Origin: JALZVT01 sp964519335
GTDB lineage: Bacteria; Pseudomonadota; Gammaproteobacteria; Pseudomonadales; Azotimanducaceae
DNA length: 64,000 bases
Assembly: GCA_964519335.1 (NCBI GenBank)
Contig: CAZFIA010000006.1
Coordinates: forward strand, 1-64,000
Direction of reading: 5' to 3'
In this document: in pieces, positions 16,578-24,627 of the stretch
Layout of the letters: the number at the start of each line of letters is the position of its first letter
Position numbering within the stretch: position 1 is the stretch's first letter
The notes under the pieces: generated by a model
Told to the model about the DNA's origin: nothing
Database searches by the model: none
Seen by the model: the letters and a program-made list of their open reading frames with translations, nothing else
Program-made: the position numbers and the translations under genes

Positions 16578-17567
16578 GTGACTATTTTGCAATGCGGTGT
16601 AGATGATTTTCTGGGCGGAATGCGCTTGAGTCCTGCGGACTGGTCAGTTGTTTCTGAGCCCGCTGTATCGTTGATTGTTGTTGACCTCACAGAGTTGACA
16701 CCTGAGCAAGCTCAACGCACCCAGATTTCCATGCCAGCTTGCGTCGTTGTAGGCGTGAACAGCACCTGTGCTGAGGCCGATCACCCCCACTTTGTCGATC
16801 TTGTTGCGCGTGACTCAAGCGATTTGGCGCTGATTAGTGAGCGGGTTGCTGCAAACCCTTACGCTGCGGCAGTGCTTGTACAGCTGCTAAGGCGATCGCT
16901 TGCGGTATCGGTTTCGCATGCGTTGTTTGCAGAGTCGCTTGCCTACTCTACGTTGCAACACGGTGTTGAATTCGAGCGGTTTATTGAAAGCCACACTAGA
17001 CGCACACCCGTCGTTAATAACCAATCCGCAGTGCTGGCCGAACGAAACGACCACGAACTGCGCGTGATTCTAAATCGACCAGAAAAACACAATGCATACT
17101 CGGCATCTATGCGCGATGCCCTGTGCGAGGCACTGCAGGTAGCACGTCTCGACAACACCATCACAAAAATTCGCTTGAGCGGCGCCGGCGCCTCGTTCTG
17201 CTCCGGCGGTGATCTCGATGAATTTGGGCTTGCCCGGGATGCAGCCGTTGCGCATCTCAGTCGCAGCACGCTAAGCGCTGGTGCGCTTATGCATGAAATG
17301 GCTGCAAAAATAGAGGTCGAGGTTCAAGGGGCCTGCGTGGGTGCGGGTATCGAGTTGCCTGCCTTTGCCGGTCGCGTCATCGCCGCGCCGGACGCTGTCT
17401 TTCAATTGCCAGAAGTGTCGATGGGCCTGGTGCCCGGTGCAGGAGGCACGGTAAGCCTACCGCGCCGAATCGGTTGTCAGCGAACGGCCTGGCTTGCAGT
17501 TACTGGTGAGTCTATCGATGCATCGACCGCACTCTCATGGGGCTTAATCGACAAAATAAAGACCTGA
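16578..17567 (+). CDS. Enoyl-CoA hydratase/isomerase (crotonase) with N-terminal extension
   Basis: Crotonase-fold enzyme acting on acyl-CoA, 329 residues. The catalytic crotonase domain starts near residue 150 (RVILNRPEKHNAYSASMRDA) and shows the oxyanion-hole segments ASFCSGGDLDEFG and GACVGAGIELPAFAGRVIAA, then LPEVSMGLVPGAGGTVSLPR. The first about 150 residues are extra; they contain LFAESLAYSTLQHGVEFERF, which resembles the C-terminal end of a crotonase, so this may be a decayed tandem domain or a dimerisation region. The GTG start at 16578 is near the operator-like boxes. The stop is 4 bases from the convergent acyl-CoA synthetase. Confidence 0.82.
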   Translation: MTILQCGVDDFLGGMRLSPADWSVVSEPAVSLIVVDLTELTPEQAQRTQISMPACVVVGVNSTCAEADHPHFVDLVARDSSDLALISERVAANPYAAAVLVQLLRRSLAVSVSHALFAESLAYSTLQHGVEFERFIESHTRRTPVVNNQSAVLAERNDHELRVILNRPEKHNAYSASMRDALCEALQVARLDNTITKIRLSGAGASFCSGGDLDEFGLARDAAVAHLSRSTLSAGALMHEMAAKIEVEVQGACVGAGIELPAFAGRVIAAPDAVFQLPEVSMGLVPGAGGTVSLPRRIGCQRTAWLAVTGESIDASTALSWGLIDKIKT

Positions 17568-17571
17568 AAGC

Positions 17572-19095
17572 TTAAGCCGAGCTGAGCTTTTCTTTAACAA
17601 CCCGCCGCAGCAATTTGCCGGTTTCGTTGTAGGGCAGTTCTTTCCAGAACTCCAGTGTCTCGGGTACGCGCGACGAGCGCATGTTCGATTTCACCCATTC
17701 TTTTAGTTCGGTCGCCTCTACCTTTGCATCGGCCTTTAACACCACGGCCGCCGCAACCGCTTCGCCCCATTGTTCGCTGGGGATACCCACGCAGGCTGCG
17801 TCTTTAACGGCTGCGTGTTCAAGCAACACATCTTCGATTTCACCGGGTGACATGTTCTCCCCGCCGCGGACGATAACGTCGTCTGCTCTACCCTCCAGGA
17901 ACAGGTAGCCCTCGGCATCCATAGATCCTGCATCGCGCGTTGGAAACCAGCCATCGCTGTCGGTGACGGGTCCACGACCTTCGTATTCACCGGAGACCTG
18001 TTCGCCGCGTACATAAATCTCACCACGTTCGCCGGGTGCAACAGTGTTGCCCTCGTCGTCGCGGATTTCTATCTCGACACCCGGCAGAGCCGTGCCAACA
18101 GATACCAACCGGCGCTTGAGAGTTTCGTCCTCGGCGCCAGCGGCAGCGCGGTGATCGTCGGGTCCCAGCACGGCAACGGTTGAACTGGTTTCGGTAAGTC
18201 CATAGGCGTTGGTGAAGTCTGTATCGGGAAACAATTGCATCGCACGTTCGATAACAGACAGTGGCATCTTGCCGCCGCCATAAGACAGACTCTTTAGATG
18301 GGGCATGTCGGCAGACTTTTGGTCTTGCAGCGTCTCGACTATTCGCGAGAGCATCGTGGGCACAACAAAGGCCGTTGATACCTTTTCTTCACGAACGAGT
18401 TCAATCCAGCGCTCCGGAGAAAAATCCGCGAGTTGAACGACTCGGCGGCCGGAGTACACGGAGCTCAGAATCGCGGCTATTCCGGCGATATGGTAGGGCG
18501 GCACGCAGACCAATGCTGCTTCGTCTTCCTCAGCGCATGCGAACTCTACGGAGCCAAGAATATAAGACACCAGGTGTTTCTGCCGCAGCACGGCGGCCTT
18601 TGGCGCACCCGTTGTGCCACTGGTGAAGAGCAACACGGCCGTCTCTTCCGGGTCCATTGACCATTCTTGCGCAGCTTCAGGCTGATCCTGCGTTGCGTCA
18701 GGTGAGACAGCCTGTGCCAAAAATTGTGTACGTCCTACCGTGGTGATGTCTGCGACGTGATCGAACTGATTTGCTCTTTGATCATCTGTCACGACACATG
18801 CAGGCGTTATGCGCGCGAACAGTGCCTCTATCTCGCCCTGGGTTAAACGATAGTTGATAGGCACATAGGGTGCGCCTGCCCAGGCGGCGGCGAACAATCC
18901 GGTAGGGGTCGCGAGGCTCGAGACATCAAGCATCCCAACCCTTGAATAGCCGCCCGCACTTATTTGCTTCGCGTGTTGGCCTGCGTTATCAAAAAGCGCC
19001 TGGTAGCTTAAGCGTTCGCCGCTGTTGCCATCGACGAACGCGGTGCGATCTGGAAAGGTGGCTGCTGCCATCTCCAGTAACATCATTATATTCAT
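17572..19095 (-). CDS. Acyl-CoA synthetase (AMP-dependent ligase)
   Basis: Adenylate-forming acid-CoA ligase of 507 residues, the usual length. The P-loop-like motif is LLFTSGTTGAPKAAVLRQK (about residue 153), followed by NAYGLTETSSTVAVLGP, GWFPTRDAGSMDAEGYLFLEG, the RADDVIVRGGENMSPGEIE hinge and the catalytic-lysine region YNETGKLLRRVVKE. All are intact. Its start is 9 bases downstream of a small conserved gene of unknown function, suggesting a two-gene operon. The substrate is probably a medium-chain or cyclic carboxylic acid, judging only from the family and the neighbouring crotonase. Confidence 0.9.
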   Translation of the reverse strand: MNIMMLLEMAAATFPDRTAFVDGNSGERLSYQALFDNAGQHAKQISAGGYSRVGMLDVSSLATPTGLFAAAWAGAPYVPINYRLTQGEIEALFARITPACVVTDDQRANQFDHVADITTVGRTQFLAQAVSPDATQDQPEAAQEWSMDPEETAVLLFTSGTTGAPKAAVLRQKHLVSYILGSVEFACAEEDEAALVCVPPYHIAGIAAILSSVYSGRRVVQLADFSPERWIELVREEKVSTAFVVPTMLSRIVETLQDQKSADMPHLKSLSYGGGKMPLSVIERAMQLFPDTDFTNAYGLTETSSTVAVLGPDDHRAAAGAEDETLKRRLVSVGTALPGVEIEIRDDEGNTVAPGERGEIYVRGEQVSGEYEGRGPVTDSDGWFPTRDAGSMDAEGYLFLEGRADDVIVRGGENMSPGEIEDVLLEHAAVKDAACVGIPSEQWGEAVAAAVVLKADAKVEATELKEWVKSNMRSSRVPETLEFWKELPYNETGKLLRRVVKEKLSSA

Positions 19096-19104
19096 GCTGA
19101 GAGG

Positions 19105-19413
19105 CTAGTCTGTTTTTGGCAGCTTCTTGGTGTCTTTCTGCAGAAGCAAAGCACCGTTTACCGCAAGACCACCATCGCCTGCTTTGACGCAGAGCAGTTC
19201 TACATCGCCTGCCTCAGATACGTAGCGTTTGCCGATGGCAATGCCGACCGCGTGATCTGGATTGACCTCACCGGATTTACTTGCATCAGCCGGATCGGCC
19301 ATGGATGTGCCACCGCAAGTAATATCGATATCCGTATCGGGTGCAGAAACCACCATAACTTCGCCGTCGCATACGCAGCTTTTCAGGCGTGCACCCGTCT
19401 TAAGAATCGCCAT
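19105..19413 (-). CDS. Conserved hypothetical protein
   Basis: Small soluble protein of 102 residues that I do not recognise. It has four cysteines (two in KSCVCDGE, one in ITCGGTS, one in ELLCVKAG), a glycine-rich ITCGGTSM and alternating strand-like segments (MVVSAPDTDIDI, VGIAIGKRYV). No signal peptide or membrane span. It lies 9 bases upstream of the acyl-CoA synthetase, so it probably shares its promoter. The divergent promoter region holds an AT-rich palindrome. Confidence 0.65.
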   Translation of the reverse strand: MAILKTGARLKSCVCDGEVMVVSAPDTDIDITCGGTSMADPADASKSGEVNPDHAVGIAIGKRYVSEAGDVELLCVKAGDGGLAVNGALLLQKDTKKLPKTD

Positions 19414-19491
19414 CTTTTCCCCCTTTTATATCTGGCGGATCAGAGTTTACTCGGTTCTGTGACGCCTTGAGCGCTCTGTAGACTTGCAAAC

Positions 19492-19516
19492 TATTAATAT
19501 CCGGGTAATATTAATA
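19492..19516. promoter_or_regulatory. Perfect 9-base AT-rich inverted repeat between divergent genes
   Basis: TATTAATAT (19492-19500), a 7-base spacer, then ATATTAATA (19508-19516), a perfect inverted repeat. It sits midway between the gene starting at 19413 (minus) and the DUF2239 gene at 19544 (plus). Such dyads are typical dimeric repressor sites; the AT-rich arms could also overlap promoter -10 elements. It is too AT-rich and lacks the U-tract to be a terminator for either gene. Confidence 0.5.
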
Positions 19517-19543
19517 ACACCAAGGTAAAATAGAGCCTCCGTC

Positions 19544-20143
19544 ATGGCTGAATTGGCCCAACACTACGTATTTGTAGGCGATAAGTTGTTTTTCGAAGGC
19601 GCGCTTTCGGACGCTGCGGTTGCCGTTCATGGTCTGAGTGCCGCGCGGCAGCAGAAAACGGTGATTTTTCAGAGCGACACGGGCGCCGAGCTGGATCTGG
19701 ATCTGCGCGGCAGTGCGGCTGAGGTGGCCAAGCGCTATCCAAAAGCCATCGAGGCGCAGCCCGAAGAGGACAATCCAGCGCCCCAGCCCCCCCAAGCCCG
19801 TAGACGCGGGCGGCCCAAGCTAGGTGTTGTTGGCCGCGAGATCACTCTCTTGCCCCGACATTGGCAATGGCTGGATACCCAACGCGGTGGAGCCTCTGCT
19901 GCCTTACGTCGATTGGTTGACGAAACCCGCAAGGCGAACAGCGGCGAAGATGCGGCGCGCGCGGCTCAAGGTCGAACCCAGCGACTGCTCACCACCCTTG
20001 CCGGCAACGAGCCCGGATTTGAAGAAGCCTTGCGAGCGCTCTATACCCGTGACGCAAAAGGATTTGCATCACACACAGGAACGTTGTCTGCTGATGTTTT
20101 GCGTATTGCCAACCTCTGGGCGAGTGATGCGTTTTCGAACTGA
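19544..20143 (+). CDS. DUF2239 family protein
   Basis: Protein of 199 residues belonging to DUF2239. The hallmark central sequence GRPKLGVVGREITLLPRHWQ and GGASAALRRLVDETRKAN (about residues 87-130) is well conserved, preceded by a Pro/Arg linker (PAPQPPQARRRGRP). The N-terminal domain resembles a small beta-sheet unit. The linker and the LPRHWQWLDTQRGG helix suggest nucleic-acid contact, but no function is established for the family. It is followed 15 bases later by an acyl-CoA synthetase on the same strand. Confidence 0.82.
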   Translation: MAELAQHYVFVGDKLFFEGALSDAAVAVHGLSAARQQKTVIFQSDTGAELDLDLRGSAAEVAKRYPKAIEAQPEEDNPAPQPPQARRRGRPKLGVVGREITLLPRHWQWLDTQRGGASAALRRLVDETRKANSGEDAARAAQGRTQRLLTTLAGNEPGFEEALRALYTRDAKGFASHTGTLSADVLRIANLWASDAFSN

Positions 20144-20158
20144 CTTGGGGCAAACACA

Positions 20159-21808
20159 ATGGGTATTTATGATAGCGACTTAGACCAGGGTCCGCACAAT
20201 GATGTGGCGCTTACACCTCTGTCGCTAATCCGCCGCACGGCACATGTCTATCCTGATGCGATTGCCGTGCGTTATGCGGGGACTACAAGGACCTGGGCAG
20301 AGACCTATGAACGCTGCCTAAGGCTCGCCGACGGACTGCGAAAGGCGGGTGTTAAGAAGAACGATACAGTCGCGGTACTTGCCCCCAACACACCAGCCGC
20401 CGTTGAAGTGGCGTTTGGTGTGCCCGGGGCGGGTGCCGTGCTTAACATGATCAACACCCGACTCGATCCTGAAACGGTTGCTTTCATTTTGGAACACGGC
20501 GAAGCGTCAGTGTTTATGGTCGATGCGGGTTTGGCGGAGATTGCTCGCGCGGCACTAGAGCTTCTTAAGAATAAACCGCTGGTTATTGATATCGAAGATG
20601 AAGTTGTTGGCCCCGTACCTGCCGTGTCTGCAGTCAATGTAGATGGCAGCCAAACCTATGAGAATTTGTTGGCCAGTGGCGATGCGTCCAGCGAATTTTT
20701 GATGCCAGAGGATGAATGGGATGCGATTTCACTCAACTACACATCGGGCACCACAGGTAATCCAAAGGGGGTGGTTTATCACCATCGTGGTGCCTACCTG
20801 AATGCGCTGGGTAACGGTCTTGAGTGGGCGTTACCACGGCATCCCGTCTATCTTTGGACCCTACCGATGTTTCACTGTAACGGTTGGTGTTTCCCCTGGA
20901 CCTTGGCCGCTTACGCTGGAGAAAATATTTGTCTACGTGCACCCGAGGGGCCAGCGATTCTTGATGCCATTGCAGAACATAAGGTCACTCACATGTCAGG
21001 TGCGCCTATTGTTTTAAACCTGGTTACCACCGAGGCAGAAGACCGACAGACGCGCTTCGAAGATCCCTTGCGCATGACAACAGCGGGTGCAGCACCCCCC
21101 GCGGCAGTGCTTAAGCGCGCGGCTGCAGTTGGTTTTGATGTCACTCACGTTTACGGGCTCACTGAAGTCTATGGCCCTGCTGCGGTCTGTGCTTGGAAGT
21201 CGTCGTGGGATGAGTTGCCCGCAGAAGACCAATCGCGCATCAAGGCGCGTCAAGGCGTGAACTACGCGGTGCTCGAAGAAATGTCGGTGCGTGACCCCGA
21301 AACACTCGCGCTGGTTCCCCGCGATGGAGTAACGATGGGAGAGATCATGTTTCGCGGTAACCTGGTTATGAAGGGCTACCTCAAGAATCCTCAAGCATCG
21401 CAGGAGGCTTTTGCGGGTGGCCACTTTCATTCCGGTGATCTGGCCGTTTGGCACGACGACGGTTACGTGGAGATCAAAGACCGTTCCAAAGACATCATCA
21501 TTTCAGGGGGCGAGAACATCTCGTCCATTGAAGTTGAGGGTGCGCTCTATCAGCACGCGTCGGTTGGGGCAGCGGCCGTGGTTGCCGCGCCGGATGAGAA
21601 GTGGGGCGAGACCCCCTGGGCGTTTGTGGAGCTGGCGGCCGGCGCGAGTGCTACCGAGGAGGAGCTCATTGCGCACTGCCGGGACCATCTAGCGCATTTC
21701 AAGTGCCCACGGCACATTGTGTTCGGCGAGCTGCCCAAGACGTCCACCGGCAAGATCCAAAAGTTTGAGTTGCGGCAGCAGGCGGGTAATACTGGCACAC
21801 GTTCTTAA
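20159..21808 (+). CDS. Acyl-CoA synthetase, DmdB/medium-chain type
   Basis: AMP-forming acid-CoA ligase of 549 residues. Motifs are SLNYTSGTTGNPKGVVYHHR (P-loop), WTLPMFHCNGWCFPW (characteristic of the DmdB / AAE-like subgroup), THVYGLTEVYGPAAVC, FHSGDLAVWHDDGYVEIKDR, SKDIIISGGENISSIEVEGA and KTSTGKIQKFELR with the catalytic Lys. The subgroup includes 3-methylmercaptopropionyl-CoA ligases and medium-chain or branched acyl-CoA ligases; the substrate cannot be fixed from sequence. The next gene (PPOX family) starts 36 bases downstream on the same strand. Confidence 0.9.
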   Translation: MGIYDSDLDQGPHNDVALTPLSLIRRTAHVYPDAIAVRYAGTTRTWAETYERCLRLADGLRKAGVKKNDTVAVLAPNTPAAVEVAFGVPGAGAVLNMINTRLDPETVAFILEHGEASVFMVDAGLAEIARAALELLKNKPLVIDIEDEVVGPVPAVSAVNVDGSQTYENLLASGDASSEFLMPEDEWDAISLNYTSGTTGNPKGVVYHHRGAYLNALGNGLEWALPRHPVYLWTLPMFHCNGWCFPWTLAAYAGENICLRAPEGPAILDAIAEHKVTHMSGAPIVLNLVTTEAEDRQTRFEDPLRMTTAGAAPPAAVLKRAAAVGFDVTHVYGLTEVYGPAAVCAWKSSWDELPAEDQSRIKARQGVNYAVLEEMSVRDPETLALVPRDGVTMGEIMFRGNLVMKGYLKNPQASQEAFAGGHFHSGDLAVWHDDGYVEIKDRSKDIIISGGENISSIEVEGALYQHASVGAAAVVAAPDEKWGETPWAFVELAAGASATEEELIAHCRDHLAHFKCPRHIVFGELPKTSTGKIQKFELRQQAGNTGTRS

Positions 21809-21844
21809 GTTTTAGATAGTAGTAATAGGGGTAGGGGATACGCC

Positions 21845-22423
21845 ATGTCAGATACATCGCACGATCACGAAATCGTTTCCATTTACGGTTACAGCGAGGC
21901 TCAGATTGATGAGCTCATGACCAAGGCACCTGAGTGCATTCTGATGTGGGGCACCAAAGACGGCTGGCCCGTGGGTGTGGTGCACGCCTTTGTTTGGCAT
22001 GAGGGCAAACTCTGGATCACCTTTGCATCACATCGGCATCGCGCATCAGCCATTAAACGCGACAATCGCGTTTCAGTGGCGGTTAGCGCTGTTGGCGTCG
22101 AGACCATGGGCGGGGCGGCAACCTGCAAAGGGTACGCAACCTTCCATGATGACGATGCAACCAAGGCCTGGTTTTATCCGGCGCTCGCAAAGAAAGTCAG
22201 CCCCGATAACGCAGAAGGCGAGGCTGCCTTCCACAGCCTGCTCGACTCACCGTTGCGCACAATCATTTCTGTGGAGCCGGTGAAGTGGATTACCTACGAC
22301 GGCGAAAAGGCCAACCGTGACATGGCCGGTCAGTTACCCGAGTCTGAGAAAACGCCTCGGCTCGAGGGTGACACGGTCCGAATGAACAAAGAACGCGAGA
22401 AGCGCGGCCTGCCACCACGCTAG
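21845..22423 (+). CDS. Pyridoxamine-5'-phosphate-oxidase-family (split-barrel) protein
   Basis: FMN- or F420-binding split-barrel protein of 192 residues. The pattern AFVWHEGKLWITFASHRHRASAIKRDNRVSVAVSAVG is the common cofactor-binding part of this superfamily, followed by a long helix and an ISVEPVKWITYDGEKANRDM strand. It probably reduces or oxidises a small organic substrate or carries the cofactor. It lies directly downstream of the DmdB-like ligase and just upstream of a broken aldo/keto reductase gene. Confidence 0.78.
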   Translation: MSDTSHDHEIVSIYGYSEAQIDELMTKAPECILMWGTKDGWPVGVVHAFVWHEGKLWITFASHRHRASAIKRDNRVSVAVSAVGVETMGGAATCKGYATFHDDDATKAWFYPALAKKVSPDNAEGEAAFHSLLDSPLRTIISVEPVKWITYDGEKANRDMAGQLPESEKTPRLEGDTVRMNKEREKRGLPPR

Positions 22424-22432
22424 GCGCGCCTT

Positions 22433-22654
22433 ATGTTGCGTAGCCTGCAGCTAGGGAGCAGCGGATTGCGGGTGTCGGAGTGTGTTTAGGCACAATGAAC
22501 TTTGGCATTCCTGGCCGCGGTCACCAGGGCGATTGGACGCTTTCCGCTGACGAGGCAAAGCCCATCTTCAAGGCGGCTCTCGACCACGGCCTGTACTACT
22601 TTGACTGTGCAGACGTCTATGGTCTTGGCGCCTGCCAAGAAGTGGTTGGCGCGC
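22433..22654 (+). pseudogene. Aldo/keto reductase, 5' part, frameshifted and cut by the assembly gap
   Basis: The ATG at 22433 opens LRSLQLGSSGLRVSE, the classic N-terminus of an aldo/keto reductase. After the GAG codon ending at 22480 the frame runs into TAG. Moving one base gives CLGTMNFGIPG, IFKAALDHGLYYFDCADVYG and ACQEVVGA, the correct continuation, including the catalytic Asp and Tyr (DCADVYG). One base is therefore missing near 22481, by true mutation or sequence error close to the gap. The gene then enters the N-run. Confidence 0.8.
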
Positions 22655-22754
22655 NNNNNNNNNNNNNNNNNNNNNNNNNNNNNNNNNNNNNNNNNNNNNN
22701 NNNNNNNNNNNNNNNNNNNNNNNNNNNNNNNNNNNNNNNNNNNNNNNNNNNNNN
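22655..22754. other. Assembly gap of 100 N
   Basis: Exactly 100 undetermined bases, the conventional placeholder for a scaffold gap of unknown length. It interrupts the aldo/keto reductase gene, so the reading frames on the two sides cannot be joined. Confidence 0.99.
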
Positions 22755-22843
22755 CGCGCAAGCACGTTTTAGAAGGTGTTGATGCCTGCCTTGAGGCGCT
22801 TTATCAGCCGGTGGAAAATTTGCTTACCTTAGGCTACTCCTAG
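22755..22843 (+). pseudogene. Aldo/keto reductase fragment downstream of the gap
   Basis: The frame from 22757 reads RKHVLEGVDACLEAL, matching the family's helix that follows the catalytic Lys segment (SRKHILEG-type). It then diverges to YQPVENLLTLGYS and stops at 22843, far short of a full-length reductase. The piece ends against the convergent Nudix gene. Either the gene is truly truncated or the contig end is chimeric. Confidence 0.55.
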
Positions 22844-23610
22844 TAAGTCTGTGCTGAGTGTTCAAAGATAAACCCGCCCTCTTGCATGATGAGCCGATGG
22901 GTTGCGCCTTTAGCGTCGGCGTCGTACGCATCGTAACCGGCGTCACCGGCCCACATAGCCACTCGCACGCCATCGGTTCGTTTTGACAAATGAGTCACAT
23001 AGCGTCGTGGTTTGAGGCTGCTGAGTTCAGTACAGGCCTCGTCTGTGGTTGCGAATTTGGACAGGTGATAGAGCGACACCCAGGTGGGAGGCACTAGATC
23101 TATCTCACCGCGAGCGTGTTGGGCCAGCGCATTACCCGGGTTGATCCACCGGTGGTCTTCGATCTCGCCGCCATCGACGCTAATACTCTGGTTGCTGCCG
23201 CGAGCTACAAAAAACCAGGTTGAAAAACGCTTGGGCGTGGTGGGTGGCGGCGTCCAGTGCGAGAAGCTAATGAAGTCTTGTGGTTGCAGTTTTAGATTAG
23301 CTTCCTCCATGGTCTCGCGAGCGGCCGCGTTTTGCGCGGCCTGATCAACATCACCATCGGCAGGATAGTCCGCCGGATCCAGCTTGCCACCGGGGAACAC
23401 CCACATCCCGCCAAAGCTGATCTTTGAGGTTTTTCTAAGCATGAGAATTCGTAGCTCGGTCAGGTTGCCGCTGCTATTGGCAGCGTCGAGAGCTTGGTCG
23501 CGCAGTAGTACAACAGTTGCTGCTGGAATAGGGGGTGGTGCAGCGGATTCGTCGGGCTTGCCGCTGCCAATGTCTCCATAAGGATCATTTTTGTGCTTTT
23601 TTTCTGCCAC
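22840..23610 (-). CDS. Nudix hydrolase, NUDT19-like
   Basis: Nucleoside-diphosphate-linked hydrolase of 256 residues, GTG start. The Nudix box begins GGMWVFPGGKLDPADYP and ends ARETMEEANLKL, with an insertion between the Gly-rich start and the RExxEE part, as in the NUDT19 / RP2p group that cleaves CoA and acyl-CoA; the usual second Gly of the box is Asn. GGEIEDHRWINPGNAL and a C-terminal region follow. The acyl-CoA-rich surroundings fit a CoA diphosphatase, but the substrate is inferred. The neighbouring exported protein gene starts upstream on the same strand with a 1-base gap. Confidence 0.8.
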   Translation of the reverse strand: MAEKKHKNDPYGDIGSGKPDESAAPPPIPAATVVLLRDQALDAANSSGNLTELRILMLRKTSKISFGGMWVFPGGKLDPADYPADGDVDQAAQNAAARETMEEANLKLQPQDFISFSHWTPPPTTPKRFSTWFFVARGSNQSISVDGGEIEDHRWINPGNALAQHARGEIDLVPPTWVSLYHLSKFATTDEACTELSSLKPRRYVTHLSKRTDGVRVAMWAGDAGYDAYDADAKGATHRLIMQEGGFIFEHSAQTY

Positions 23611-23611
23611 T

Positions 23612-24586
23612 CTACTGCTCAGTGAAACCGATTAGACCGACTTTCGGTGATTGCGGGTCACCCAGGTAGGCTGCCTTTTGTTCGTGCCGTACTAGTAGCA
23701 CGGCTTCACGATCTCCGGCCAGATTTACAACCTCTGAGCAATTCAGTTGATTGGCAGCGAAGAACTTTATGAGCTCTCTGCCAAGGGTGTAGAGGTGCAT
23801 GGGGACAAGCGTTGCACCGACAACCGTACGTTCGCCACATTCAGCGACAAAACTACGAAAATATCTTTGCCGCGTCAGATCGCGTTCAGAGATATCGAGC
23901 AACCCTTTTTCGATGATGCCCGGCCCTGCTTGCAGAGCGCTGTCTAATCCTTCCAACGGCCATTGCGAGCGGTGTGCGACTTCAAATCGCCACGCTGGAG
24001 TGGCCTGCGAGTTTGAGGCCATTCCTTCTTTTTCTGCATTGAGCTCCGGGTTGAGCGCGCGGATGCCCAAAATGCGCGTGTAACCGTGGGGCTCGACATC
24101 CTGTAGTAGCTCACCATTAACTTGCAGCACGCCGATGGGCTGCATTCGACGCACCTGGGACACAAAGCTGCTGCCTACGATCACGCTGAGCTTGGTTTGG
24201 GAGATTGCGTTAACTGGTTTTAAGCCTTTGGATGCGGTCATCACAAGAGGTGCAAAGCGGGCTAAGTCAATTTCGATAAGAGCCGCGGCATCCGCTCCTT
24301 CGTGTTGCAGGCTGTGGTACTTTAAACCGCTAAGCTGAGTCAGTTCGGTGAGCGCTGCAACAGCGTTCTTTCGAGGCATGGTTTTACTGCTATTTGCGTT
24401 CAGATCCAGCACACCGTGAGGCACGGTGGTTGCCGGCGCCTGTTGCGTTTGCACTGATTGGTCACTGCAAGCGGAGAGTGCGAGCCCAACCAATAGCGCA
24501 GATCCCAGCGCATGTCCTGAGCAACCTCCTAGCGAAAAGAGGCGGGCGCAATAAACAACTAAACCATGGCGCGGTCGGGGTAACAT
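23612..24586 (-). CDS. Lipoprotein with phosphodiester-glycosidase-like (NAGPA) domain
   Basis: Exported lipoprotein of about 324 residues; the start at 24586 is preferred. The signal ends with a lipobox LSAC (Cys about 40). The later part shows a degenerate NAGPA pattern: KLSVIVGSSFVSQVRRMQP, LLQDVEPHGYTRILGIRALN, GPGIIEKGLLDIS, RSFVAECGERTVVGATLVP, LYTLGRELIKFFAANQLNCS and VVNLAGDREAVLLV, the last replacing the usual NLDGGGS. Loss of the DGGGS glycine cluster suggests altered or lost activity. It is transcribed toward the Nudix gene and is divergent from the MaoC-like gene with a 41-base gap. Confidence 0.6.
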   Translation of the reverse strand: MLPRPRHGLVVYCARLFSLGGCSGHALGSALLVGLALSACSDQSVQTQQAPATTVPHGVLDLNANSSKTMPRKNAVAALTELTQLSGLKYHSLQHEGADAAALIEIDLARFAPLVMTASKGLKPVNAISQTKLSVIVGSSFVSQVRRMQPIGVLQVNGELLQDVEPHGYTRILGIRALNPELNAEKEGMASNSQATPAWRFEVAHRSQWPLEGLDSALQAGPGIIEKGLLDISERDLTRQRYFRSFVAECGERTVVGATLVPMHLYTLGRELIKFFAANQLNCSEVVNLAGDREAVLLVRHEQKAAYLGDPQSPKVGLIGFTEQ

Positions 24587-24627
24587 AACCGCAGTATATC
24601 TGCTCGCAGCACCTGAGGAACCCGGCA

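Noticed and set aside
22755..22843. An intact aldo/keto reductase spanning the N-run
   Set aside because: The gap length is unknown, the 5' part is frameshifted and the 3' part ends after about 15 family-like residues.
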